Shown in pieces: positions 1 to 5,012 of a DNA stretch of 5,824 nucleotides; within the stretch, counting starts at the first letter, position 1; each line of letters begins with the position of its first letter. A model generated the notes under the pieces. The model was not told the DNA's origin. It searched no databases and saw only the letters and a list, made by a program, of their open reading frames with translations. The DNA is from Candidatus Nitrosopumilus sp. Lineage in GTDB: Archaea; Thermoproteota; Nitrososphaeria; Nitrososphaerales; Nitrosopumilaceae. Position numbers and translations under genes: made by a program. Location of the stretch: contig JAOUNZ010000071.1 of assembly GCA_029880665.1 (NCBI GenBank), positions 1 to 5,824 of the forward strand, in the 5' to 3' direction.

Positions 1-76
1 AAGCCAGCTAAAAAGACTGCGGCCAAAAGAAAGCCAGCTAAAAAGACTGCGGCCAAAAGAAAGCCAGCTAAAAAGA
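1..76 (+). repeat. 30-bp in-frame tandem repeat, 2.5 copies
   Basis: Positions 1-30 and 31-60 are identical, and 61-76 repeat the first 16 bases before the sequence diverges. The unit is exactly ten codons, so each copy adds one KPAKKTAAKR decapeptide. Perfect identity at synonymous positions points to recent expansion by slippage or unequal recombination. More copies may lie left of the window. Confidence 0.95.
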
Positions 77-87
77 AGTCTGGATAA
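1..87 (+). CDS. C-terminal tail of a Lys/Ala/Pro-rich basic protein (5' end outside window)
   Basis: Frame 1 is open from the window edge to TAA at 85-87 and gives 28 residues: two copies of the decapeptide KPAKKTAAKR followed by KPAKKKSG. About half the residues are Lys or Arg, with no acidic or aromatic residues, so this is a disordered polycationic tail. Such tails resemble eukaryotic histone H1 C-termini and the bacterial H1-like proteins, and usually bind nucleic acid. The body of the protein lies to the left, so the family cannot be named; a chromatin-type, ribosome-associated or other nucleic-acid-binding protein are all possible. The frame is certain because the repeats and stop are in phase; the role is inferred from composition only. 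Confidence 0.8.
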   Translation, partial: KPAKKTAAKRKPAKKTAAKRKPAKKKSG

Positions 88-113
88 TTCTGATTTTCAT
101 CAACATCTAGCTT

Positions 114-127
114 CTATAACATAAAAG
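114..127 (+). promoter_or_regulatory. Candidate archaeal TATA box for the membrane protein at 148
   Basis: The AT-rich element CTATAACATAAAAG is centred about 24-28 nt upstream of the ATG at 148. That is the spacing expected if transcription starts at or just before the start codon, as in leaderless archaeal mRNAs. No Shine-Dalgarno-like sequence lies between it and the ATG, which fits. Motif match only. Confidence 0.4.
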
Positions 128-147
128 TAGCTTTTTACTAATTTTCC

Positions 148-753
148 ATGATGGACAAAAAAGGCATCGTAATTTCAATTACCGGTGTGATCTTGATTGG
201 AATTTCACTCTCAATTGCTGCTTTGTCCATCCCTTCCAGTATTTCCAAATCCGGTGATCTTTCAGTACCGTTATTGTTTGAAGGCATGTTTGATGATGTT
301 TCAGATGAAGTTGAAATTATGCCTGGTGATTCAGCATATGTCTCTTATAACATATCTTCGTCTAACGTTTCACTTTTATGGGGAATTCAGATAATTGATT
401 ATCAATCAAGAGATAAACTGTCTGTGAAAATATCCAATATTTTTGGTGATGACTATGGCGTGTTTATTCAAGATGAGCCAATTTTATTTGAAGTCCTGGA
501 AATCACTACGTCAGATACGTTGAATTTTGAAATTAAAAACATTGGGGATGATAATGTTGATGTCGTTGTGATGTTTTCAGAAGATCCTGAAAACTCAGAT
601 GCTCTTTCAAATCCAAATTCGCCTGTGATGAAAATGATTTTCCCACTCATTGTTTCAGGAATCTTGATCATATTGGGGATTATTGTGTTGATAGTTGGAT
701 TGCTAGTGATATTTGTAGATTGGAAAAATTATCAAAATAAAAGAAACTATTGA
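148..753 (+). CDS. Two-TM membrane-anchored protein with external beta-rich domain, function unknown
   Basis: This is a 201-aa protein that I cannot assign to a named family. It has an N-terminal hydrophobic helix (about residues 7-28, after MMDKK), an external part of roughly 130 residues, and a second long hydrophobic helix (about 164-190) followed by a short basic cytoplasmic end (DWKNYQNKRNY). Both termini are predicted inside. The external part alternates polar and hydrophobic residues as in a beta-sandwich and is rich in Asp/Glu. It holds two N-glycosylation sequons (N68-I-S, N73-V-S), consistent with an archaeal surface location. There are two adjacent ATGs (148, 151); the first is used here and the difference is one residue. 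The gene ends 13 bp from the convergent OB-fold gene. A surface sensor or envelope-stability role is possible but unsupported. Confidence 0.85.
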   Translation: MMDKKGIVISITGVILIGISLSIAALSIPSSISKSGDLSVPLLFEGMFDDVSDEVEIMPGDSAYVSYNISSSNVSLLWGIQIIDYQSRDKLSVKISNIFGDDYGVFIQDEPILFEVLEITTSDTLNFEIKNIGDDNVDVVVMFSEDPENSDALSNPNSPVMKMIFPLIVSGILIILGIIVLIVGLLVIFVDWKNYQNKRNY

Positions 754-766
754 GTTGTGATTCTGA

Positions 767-1081
767 CTATGGATTAATTTCCATCTTACCGTATTTGCCT
801 TTGGTCAAGGACACTTCGCCTTTGAACTCATTGGTATATCCATTTGTGATGACAACTTTATCTCCAACATTTACTGCTTTGATGTCATCACCCCATAATG
901 TGAGTTTCATTTGGTTGTCTTCAGTTTCATCGCCGTTAACTATGATTGCATCGCAGACACCTACTGTTCCTCCACTCTTTAGATTCACGGTTCTTGCGTC
1001 TCCTTTGCTTTTAACAATGGCTTCAACATTAACCCCACTACGCATTTTTTTTGCGTCTGAAATTGGTATGAATTCTGACAT
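767..1081 (-). CDS. Single-OB-fold RPA/SSB-like ssDNA-binding protein
   Basis: This 104-aa reverse-strand protein has the pattern of an archaeal RPA/SSB OB fold. An opening strand region (GVNVEAIVKSKGDARTVNL) is followed by a Gly turn, a strand with Asp (VCDAIIVNG), the LTLWGDDI segment, GDKVVITNGY and a closing FKGEVSLTKGKYGKMEI. W63, Y82 and F86 are candidate bases for stacking on single-stranded nucleic acid. Family knowledge suggests protection of ssDNA in replication, repair or recombination. The length covers one OB fold, and the protein lacks the long acidic or Gly-rich tail of many bacterial and Sulfolobus SSBs, so it may act as a multimer or as an accessory OB protein. The start ATG is at 1079-1081 and the stop TAG at 767-769. 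The overlapping forward frame (750-1130) is a shadow. The gene converges on the membrane-protein gene and diverges from the tRNA. Confidence 0.85.
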   Translation of the reverse strand: MSEFIPISDAKKMRSGVNVEAIVKSKGDARTVNLKSGGTVGVCDAIIVNGDETEDNQMKLTLWGDDIKAVNVGDKVVITNGYTNEFKGEVSLTKGKYGKMEINP

Positions 1082-1105
1082 ATCTTTTCAGGTCTTATTA
1101 ACACG

Positions 1106-1115
1106 ATTAAAAGCT
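1106..1115 (-). promoter_or_regulatory. Weak TATA-like box for the OB-fold gene
   Basis: On the reverse strand AGCTTTTAAT lies about 25-34 nt upstream of the ATG at 1081, the correct spacing for a leaderless or near-leaderless archaeal transcript. The region is AT-rich throughout, so the match is weak evidence. Confidence 0.3.
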
Positions 1116-1192
1116 TTGTCCAAAAAATAGAATTATTTTTTTGATTTACTGCAATAGCAATTGAAAAATAATGGTCATTATTCACTCTCATT

Positions 1193-1295
1193 GCAGAGGT
1201 ATCGAAGCCCGGTCAACCGAGAGGGACTCAAGATCCACAAATAGGAAATCCCTTCTCTCAGGAGTTCGTGGGTTCAAATCCCACCCTCTGCACCA
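1193..1295 (+). tRNA. tRNA-Leu (anticodon CAA) with 15-nt intron and encoded CCA
   Basis: The acceptor stem GCAGAGG (1193-1199) pairs fully with CCTCTGC (1285-1291), followed by discriminator A1292 and encoded CCA 1293-1295. The D-arm is TCG/CGA (1202-1204 with 1218-1220), with GG at 1211-1212 in its loop. The anticodon stem AGGGA (1222-1226) pairs with TCCCT (1249-1253). The loop CTCAAG+A has anticodon CAA at 1229-1231, reading UUG Leu. The long variable arm (1254-1267) can form CTC/GAG, the class II shape expected of tRNA-Leu. The T-arm is GTGGG TTCAAAT CCCAC (1268-1284). Removing 1233-1247 leaves an 85-nt mature body. Every arm pairs without mismatch, so this is a functional gene. Confidence 0.97.
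1233..1247 (+). other. tRNA intron at canonical position 37/38
   Basis: The 15 bases between G37 (1232) and A38 (1248) interrupt the anticodon loop; removing them restores a 7-nt loop and a 5-bp stem. The intron can pair TCC (1234-1236) with GGA (1244-1246) around a 7-nt loop. I could not draw a strict bulge-helix-bulge with a 4-bp central helix, so the splice site may be a relaxed form cut by the archaeal tRNA endonuclease. A boundary shifted by one base is possible because both junctions carry A. Confidence 0.9.
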
Positions 1296-1455
1296 TTATT
1301 TACTAATACTGTGATACGGATGGAAATACTTTAGATTATGCTACTATTGCTTTTATTTTGGTTATGGAATGCGATGAAATTTTTTTATGCATTTTTGCCA
1401 CATCTGTGTCTTTGAAAGTTAAATTGCATCGATAACACTTCCAAATCAGCTCAGA

Positions 1456-1471
1456 CATGTGTTAATACATG
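1456..1471. promoter_or_regulatory. 16-bp near-perfect palindrome upstream of a TATA box (possible operator)
   Basis: CATGTGTTAATACATG is self-complementary at 7 of 8 base pairs and is centred on TTAA at 1462-1465. It ends 8 bp before the TATA-like box at 1480-1489. Dimeric archaeal wHTH regulators of the Lrp/AsnC type bind palindromes of this size next to the TATA/BRE region. No binding protein can be named from the sequence. Confidence 0.35.
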
Positions 1472-1479
1472 CATGAATT

Positions 1480-1489
1480 GCTTATAAGT
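1480..1489 (+). promoter_or_regulatory. Strong archaeal TATA-like box (GCTTATAAGT)
   Basis: GCTTATAAGT is a good match to archaeal TATA elements. Transcription would start about 25 nt downstream, near 1510. It could serve the VTT-HD operon with a 5' leader of about 130 nt, or a short RNA that ends in the T-tracts at 1550-1566. The core CTTATAAG is palindromic, so direction is not fixed by the box itself; the absence of a gene to the left favours the forward strand. Confidence 0.45.
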
Positions 1490-1549
1490 ATATTGTACGA
1501 TTGATCTGATTTGTTACAAAACATAATCAAAGAACTAAAAAACATGTAA

Positions 1550-1566
1550 TTTTTTTTAATTTTTTT
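1550..1566 (+). terminator. T-tract candidate intrinsic terminator
   Basis: Eight T's (1550-1557), AA, then seven T's (1560-1566) lie on the forward strand. Oligo-T runs alone, without a hairpin, can terminate archaeal RNA polymerase. If active here they would end a transcript started near 1510 after about 50 nt and would separate the TATA box at 1480 from the VTT gene. The region is T-rich generally, so function is uncertain. Confidence 0.3.
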
Positions 1567-1642
1567 AGATTAAAATGATATTTTTTCCTGACTGAACCTG
1601 AATACAAGGGTTTAGAAACAAAAAAAGTATATTTCTTGAAAG

Positions 1643-2263
1643 ATGGCGGACATTTTTGAAATTTTTAGTGAATATTCGTATTATGGCATTTTTCTGGTAT
1701 TGATCGGAGTAAATGCTGCCCCGATTTTAATGCCTCCAAGCTGGATTATCTTGACATCGTTTTATCTTCTTGATCCCAGTTTGAATGTGATTGTTTTGGC
1801 AATGGTTGGTGCAACGGGTGCCACAATTGGTAGATTTACGCTCAAAAAAATGAGCGGATTATTTAGAAAATTTGTTGGAGAAGAGCAGAAATCTAATCTT
1901 GACATAATTGGAGATTATCTTAATCGAAAGAAATACGGCTATGTAATCGCGTCATTTCTGTTTGGTGCAACCCCCCTTCCAAGCAACATATTGTTCATTG
2001 CATATGGGTTAATGCATGCAAAAAGCATCGGAATGTATGCCGGATTTTGGTTTGGCAGAACTATTTCGTACGTTGTGATGATTTATTTTGGAAATGCTGT
2101 GATGAAACCCTTCTTAGAATTGTTTGAAGATCGTCTTACTGGAATCTTATTGATTGACGGCTTTGGCATTATGCTGATAGTTCTGTTTGCATCCGTAAAT
2201 TGGACAGTGTTGATCACTCAGAAAAAAATAAAATTTGTCAAGCCAAAAATATGGAGATTCTAA
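1643..2263 (+). CDS. VTT/DedA-type (SNARE-associated) integral membrane protein
   Basis: This 206-aa protein has about four to five hydrophobic segments (roughly 11-28, 34-56, 98-124, 128-150, 168-193). The VTT/DedA signature is recognisable. A re-entrant-like PP at 31-32 is followed by a Gly-rich helix GATGATIGR (57-64) and a basic loop. A second hairpin, FLFGATPLPSN (106-115), resembles the DedA F-x-R-x-x-P-x-x-R loop, although the usual Arg residues are missing. Known VTT/DedA proteins act as lipid scramblases or undecaprenyl/polyprenyl-phosphate flippases, or support membrane homeostasis; lipid-carrier recycling at the archaeal membrane is an inference. The start ATG at 1643 is the first possible one, because TGA at 1637-1639 is in frame just upstream. 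The stop TAA directly abuts the ATG of the HD gene. Family call fairly sure, substrate unknown. Confidence 0.75.
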   Translation: MADIFEIFSEYSYYGIFLVLIGVNAAPILMPPSWIILTSFYLLDPSLNVIVLAMVGATGATIGRFTLKKMSGLFRKFVGEEQKSNLDIIGDYLNRKKYGYVIASFLFGATPLPSNILFIAYGLMHAKSIGMYAGFWFGRTISYVVMIYFGNAVMKPFLELFEDRLTGILLIDGFGIMLIVLFASVNWTVLITQKKIKFVKPKIWRF

Positions 2264-2887
2264 ATGAAGGTCCTTGATTTGATTAAAAGTGATGTGAAAA
2301 AAATAGTCCAAAGCGATCCTTCACATGATTTTGAACATGTTATGAGAGTGTATCGCAATGCTCAGAACATATGCAAAAAAGAAAAGGCAAATGAGAAACT
2401 GGTCTTGTCTGCTGCATTATTGCATGATATAGTGTCTTACCCGAAATCTCACAAGAATTCTAAACTGTCTTCAATTAATAGCGCAAAAAAATCAAAACAA
2501 ATTTTAAAAAAATACCCCTTTTCTGATGAAGAAATAGTGATCATCTCAGATGCCATTCGCGATCATAGTTTTTCACAAAATAAAACTCCTAAAACTCTTG
2601 AAGGAAAAATTCTTCAAGATGCTGATAGGCTGGATGCTTTGGGAGCAATAGGTATTGCACGAGCATTTGCTACTGCGGGCTTGCTTAAACGCCCATTTTA
2701 CAATCCAAACGATCCTTTCTGCAACAGACATAAGCCTGATGATAAAACCTGGACTGTTGATCATTTCTTTCAAAAACTATTGAAACTTGAATCGCTAATG
2801 AACACAAAATCCGGTAAAATTGAAGCTAAAAAGAGAACATTGCTATTAAAAAAATTCCTTAACCAATTAAAACAAGAATGTTGCTGA
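2264..2887 (+). CDS. HD-domain metal-dependent phosphohydrolase (YedJ-like)
   Basis: This 207-aa protein carries the HD-superfamily metal site: H21-D-F-E-H25, then LLH54-D55, H101-S in the RDHS segment, and the motif QD119-A-D121-RLD124-ALGAIGIARAF. The last motif is typical of the YedJ/YpgQ-type HD hydrolases, some of which hydrolyse nucleotide triphosphates or pyrophosphate bonds. All metal ligands are present, so the enzyme should be active; its substrate cannot be read from sequence. The C-terminus is lysine-rich and ends in ECC. ATG 2264 follows the upstream TAA with no gap (TAAATG), so translation is probably coupled to the VTT protein. The pairing allows, as a guess only, that the hydrolase acts on a phosphorylated metabolite linked to the membrane carrier. 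Confidence 0.88.
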   Translation: MKVLDLIKSDVKKIVQSDPSHDFEHVMRVYRNAQNICKKEKANEKLVLSAALLHDIVSYPKSHKNSKLSSINSAKKSKQILKKYPFSDEEIVIISDAIRDHSFSQNKTPKTLEGKILQDADRLDALGAIGIARAFATAGLLKRPFYNPNDPFCNRHKPDDKTWTVDHFFQKLLKLESLMNTKSGKIEAKKRTLLLKKFLNQLKQECC

Positions 2888-2913
2888 CAACATTTTACTG
2901 TATATGTTAAAAT

Positions 2914-3049
2914 ATGTCTTTTGTTCTTACTACTGTGGAATCAAATCGAGGTAGGACATACAATAAAGAAATTAACTGATATTTTTAAAAAGAAATCTAA
3001 AAACGACGATATTACATTTGATCAGGATCTTTTAAATCACTATAAATGA
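2914..3049 (+). pseudogene. Possible small gene split across two frames (unrecognised)
   Basis: Two short frames in the 166-bp gap look like halves of one peptide. Frame A starts at ATG 2914 and reads MSFVLTTVESNRGRTY before stopping at 2977-2979. Frame B is shifted by +1 and reads IKKLTDIFKKKSKNDD, then ITFDQDLLNHYK, with stop TGA at 3047-3049, 4 bp before the GNAT ATG. Skipping one A near 2962 would join them into a peptide of about 44 residues with a basic, amphipathic C-terminal half. Frame B has no ATG; its only upstream options are TTG 2921 or CTG 2933. It could be a decayed gene, a base-calling error in an A-rich stretch, a non-ATG small ORF, or chance. Confidence 0.25.
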
Positions 3050-3053
3050 AGAA

Positions 3054-3716
3054 ATGGATAAAGACACTTCCATCCATACACGACACAGTCATGTGATTGT
3101 ACGTACGATGACAAAAGATGACATTCCTAAAGTTGTAGAACTACAAAAAGTTGCATTTCCTGCAATGGCTGCTGAAGGGGTATATTGGAAACCTGACCAA
3201 TTATCTGCTCATTTGGAAATCTTTCCTGAAGGTCAGTTTGTTGCAGAGTATCATGAAAAAATTATTGGATCCTGCAGTAGTTTAATTGTTAAGTTGAAAT
3301 CTGAATATCAGGAACACACTTGGAAAGACGCCTGTGGCGATAGTTTTTTTAAAAACCATGATCCAAATGGCGATTCTCTTTATGGTGCAGATGTATCATC
3401 CCATCCTGATCATAGGAGATTGGGCGTTGCTACAAAACTCTATGATGCAAGAAAGGCATTGGCAATAAGACTGAACTTACGCAGAATAATAGCTGGAGCA
3501 AGACTGATCAACTACTGTGAAAACGCGCAACTCTCCCCACTAGAGTATGTGCACAAGGTCAAGCGTCATGAAATTAAAGAACCTGTTCTGTCATTTCAGA
3601 TACGTAATGGCTTCAAATTCATCAAAATACTGCCTAATTACATGAAGGATCCGAGATCATTAAACAATGCAACTTTTATTGAATGGAAAAATCCTCATTT
3701 TGTAGAAAAACAATGA
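3054..3716 (+). CDS. Stand-alone GNAT N-acetyltransferase of the nitrilase-associated type
   Basis: This 220-aa protein folds as a GNAT domain. The opening strand and helix are IVRTMTKDDIPKVVELQ (15-31), with strands around 61-80. The acetyl-CoA motif A is YGADVSSHPDHRRLGVATKLY (110-130); R121-R122-L-G-V-A is the pyrophosphate-binding Q/R-x-x-G-x-G/A loop, followed by the helix DARKALAIRLNLRRIIAGAR. The later segments PVLSFQIRNGFKFIKILPNY and ATFIEWKNP are characteristic of GNAT domains that in many bacteria (YhcX type) are fused in front of a nitrilase-family carbon-nitrogen hydrolase. Here the nitrilase part is absent: the protein stops at 3716, and the next gene, overlapping by ATGA, is an amidohydrolase instead. 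It transfers acetyl from acetyl-CoA to an amine; the acceptor is unknown. No Shine-Dalgarno site is seen; ATG 3054 is chosen because it begins shortly before the domain. Confidence 0.88.
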   Translation: MDKDTSIHTRHSHVIVRTMTKDDIPKVVELQKVAFPAMAAEGVYWKPDQLSAHLEIFPEGQFVAEYHEKIIGSCSSLIVKLKSEYQEHTWKDACGDSFFKNHDPNGDSLYGADVSSHPDHRRLGVATKLYDARKALAIRLNLRRIIAGARLINYCENAQLSPLEYVHKVKRHEIKEPVLSFQIRNGFKFIKILPNYMKDPRSLNNATFIEWKNPHFVEKQ

Positions 3717-4513
3717 TTATCGACTGTCATGTGCATGTGAATCAGTACGAACTGACGCAGCATATTCCGCTGTTAGAAGATCGATTAAAAATGCTTCAAA
3801 CCGAGATGGTTAGCAACAATGTTGATTATGCAATAATTTTGTCTTCTTACAAAATAAATTCTGAAAGACCTTCAACTGAAAAAATTATTGAAGGGATTAA
3901 AAAATATGATAATCTTGGCGTTGCGGCTGGATTTACAATAGATCATCACACTGATGAGGATCTTAGACGTTATAGACAATTAATCAAAGATGGCAGAATC
4001 AAAGCCATGAAGATTTATTCTGGTTATGAACACTATTATCCTTACGATGAAAGATATCAAAAAGTATACGATACTTGCATTGAATTTGACATTCCTGTGA
4101 TGTTTCATACTGGTGATACATTTTCTAGCACAGGCAAATTGCGCTACTCTAGACCCCTCAACCTTGATGATGTGGCTGTAGATAATCCCGAACTAAAAAT
4201 CGTAATGTGTCATCTAGGAAATCCCTGGATCCAAGACGCTCAGGAGGTCATTTACAAAAATCACAATGTCTACGCCGATGTATCTGGCCTTGTTGTTGGC
4301 TCTTTTGACCACTTTTTTGAAAAAATGATGAAAGAAAAAGTCGCAGAACTGATAAACTATGCAGGAGAGCCACGATATCTGCTGTATGGCACTGATTGGC
4401 CCATCAGCAGTATGGACTCATATCTGAATTTTGTAGCTAAACTCACCATCAAAAAAGAATTCAGAGACTATCTGATGTACAAAAATGCCAAGAAACTATT
4501 CAACATCTCTTAA
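3713..4513 (+). CDS. Amidohydrolase-2 family metal-dependent hydrolase
   Basis: This 266-aa TIM-barrel amidohydrolase begins MIIDCHVHVNQYE, with the metal-binding H6-x-H8 on the first strand. It continues with KAMKIYSG (Lys98/100 on a barrel strand), PVMFHTGD (H132), KIVMCHLGNPW (H167) and LLYGTDWP (D228). This is the HxH...H...H...D order of the amidohydrolase-2 (ACMSD/2-pyrone-4,6-dicarboxylate hydrolase-like) family, which hydrolyses or decarboxylates small cyclic or acyl substrates. The frame could extend to ATG 3683, but that adds ten residues (MEKSSFCRKT) lying inside the GNAT gene. Start 3713 gives the classic MIIDxHxH start and a 4-bp ATGA overlap, so it is preferred. The length is slightly below the usual 280-340. 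Coupling to the GNAT gene suggests that one product or substrate links them, for example acetylation and removal of an acyl/amide group. Confidence 0.9.
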   Translation: MIIDCHVHVNQYELTQHIPLLEDRLKMLQTEMVSNNVDYAIILSSYKINSERPSTEKIIEGIKKYDNLGVAAGFTIDHHTDEDLRRYRQLIKDGRIKAMKIYSGYEHYYPYDERYQKVYDTCIEFDIPVMFHTGDTFSSTGKLRYSRPLNLDDVAVDNPELKIVMCHLGNPWIQDAQEVIYKNHNVYADVSGLVVGSFDHFFEKMMKEKVAELINYAGEPRYLLYGTDWPISSMDSYLNFVAKLTIKKEFRDYLMYKNAKKLFNIS

Positions 4514-4693
4514 TACGCACTAGCCATTCAGATTTTGATATTTGTATTATGTTCTATGATTTTATGACAAAAACATTAGATCTTGTTTTCCTGCCTATGA
4601 TAAGAGAATTAAATGTCGCCTGTTGCGGAAAATAAAAATAACAAAGAAAAAACCCTTGTGTTTTAATTAAATAAGATGTGTTATTTCTTCTTT

Positions 4694-4795
4694 TTATCCA
4701 AGTAAGTCACTTCCGCACCCTATCTTGTGCAATGATATAAAACGTGATTTATTTTTGCACTCAATCCAATTTTCTATATCTGCTTGTTCTTGCAT
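4694..4795 (-). CDS. Possible small protein with two Cys, unrecognised
   Basis: The reverse strand encodes 33 residues from ATG 4795 to TAA 4694: MQEQADIENWIECKNKSR, then FISLHKIGCGSDLLG. Composition is balanced and includes Trp, His and two Cys (13 and 27), unlike the Phe/Leu/Lys-rich peptides that random AT-rich DNA gives. A TATA-like element (CGTATAAT on the reverse strand, 4841-4848) lies about 50 nt upstream, which would give a leader of about 25 nt. A TGATC stretch 8-9 nt before the ATG matches part of the archaeal Shine-Dalgarno sequence. The frame is closed by a stop not far upstream, so it is not the end of a larger gene. It is short enough to be chance. Confidence 0.3.
   Translation of the reverse strand: MQEQADIENWIECKNKSRFISLHKIGCGSDLLG
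4736..4742 (+). promoter_or_regulatory. TATA-like box (TATAAAA)
   Basis: TATAAAA is a consensus-grade TATA element on the forward strand and would start transcription near 4764, about 150-250 nt before the winged-helix gene. It lies inside the possible reverse ORF at 4694-4795, so at most one of the two is likely to be meaningful as drawn, unless the transcript is antisense. Confidence 0.25.
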
Positions 4796-5012
4796 GAACT
4801 GATGATCAATTTCTTTTCTTTATGCCTGTTTTTAGATCCAATTATACGAAAATCCTTGATAGCATTATGGTTCAGAGAAAGAAAATGACTCCTATGATGC
4901 GATATAGTTTTTGAATGCTGATCTGACTTTAGTTAAATATGTCCAAATATGCAAGTTTTTATCATGGGAAGTCCATGCTCGATTGTTTAGATTGGCACTT
5001 TCTTCTTCTATT

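Larger units (their letters stand above)
1296..1642. other. 347-bp AT-rich intergenic region between tRNA-Leu and the VTT gene
   Basis: No convincing protein gene is present. The region holds a near-perfect palindrome (1456-1471), a strong TATA-like box (1480-1489) and clustered T-tracts (1550-1557, 1560-1566, 1581-1586). A 25-codon hydrophobic ORF at 1338-1415 is not credible. The region probably carries the control sequences of the 1643-2887 operon, or a short RNA ending at the T-tracts. Confidence 0.6.
4514..5012. other. Intergenic region between amidohydrolase and winged-helix genes
   Basis: About 500 bp with no strong forward gene until the frame that opens after TAG 4905-4907. The contents are a possible 33-aa reverse ORF (4694-4795), a forward TATA-like box at 4736-4742, a second TATA-like element at 4841-4848, and a 34-codon in-frame upstream extension (from TTG 4911) of the downstream gene. 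T-rich stretches after 4513 could end the GNAT-amidohydrolase transcript. A forward 17-codon ORF at 4613-4666 is not credible. Confidence 0.5.

Noticed and set aside
1..76. CRISPR-like repeat array at the left edge
   Set aside because: The repeats are directly adjacent with no spacers and are exactly in phase with an open reading frame that ends properly, so they are coding tandem repeats.
750..1130. 126-codon forward ORF opposite the OB-fold gene
   Set aside because: Its peptide is Ser/Thr/Leu/Pro-rich with no domain pattern, while the reverse strand encodes a clear OB fold over the same bases; it is a shadow frame.
1338..1415. 25-codon ORF MLLLLLFWLWNAMKFF...
   Set aside because: The hydrophobic run is what T-rich DNA gives by chance; there is no promoter at a fitting distance, no RBS and no recognisable family.
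2885..3049. Stop-codon readthrough of the HD gene (open for 53 more codons after TGA 2885)
   Set aside because: The HD protein already has its full domain and usual length, and the first extension codons do not look coding; a separate small or broken ORF explains the later part better.
3683..3712. Longer start (ATG 3683) for the amidohydrolase
   Set aside because: The ten added residues lie within the GNAT coding end and precede the typical MIIDxHxH start; the ATGA overlap at 3713 is the better arrangement.
1600..4662. Inverted 10-mer AAACCCTTGT shared by the gaps near 1605 and 4652
   Set aside because: Dozens of 10-base matches between strands are expected by chance in a window of this size, more so in AT-rich DNA.
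4613..4666. 17-codon forward ORF MSPVAENKNNKEKTLVF
   Set aside because: Too short, no RBS or promoter at a fitting distance, and preceded by in-frame stops; not distinguishable from chance.
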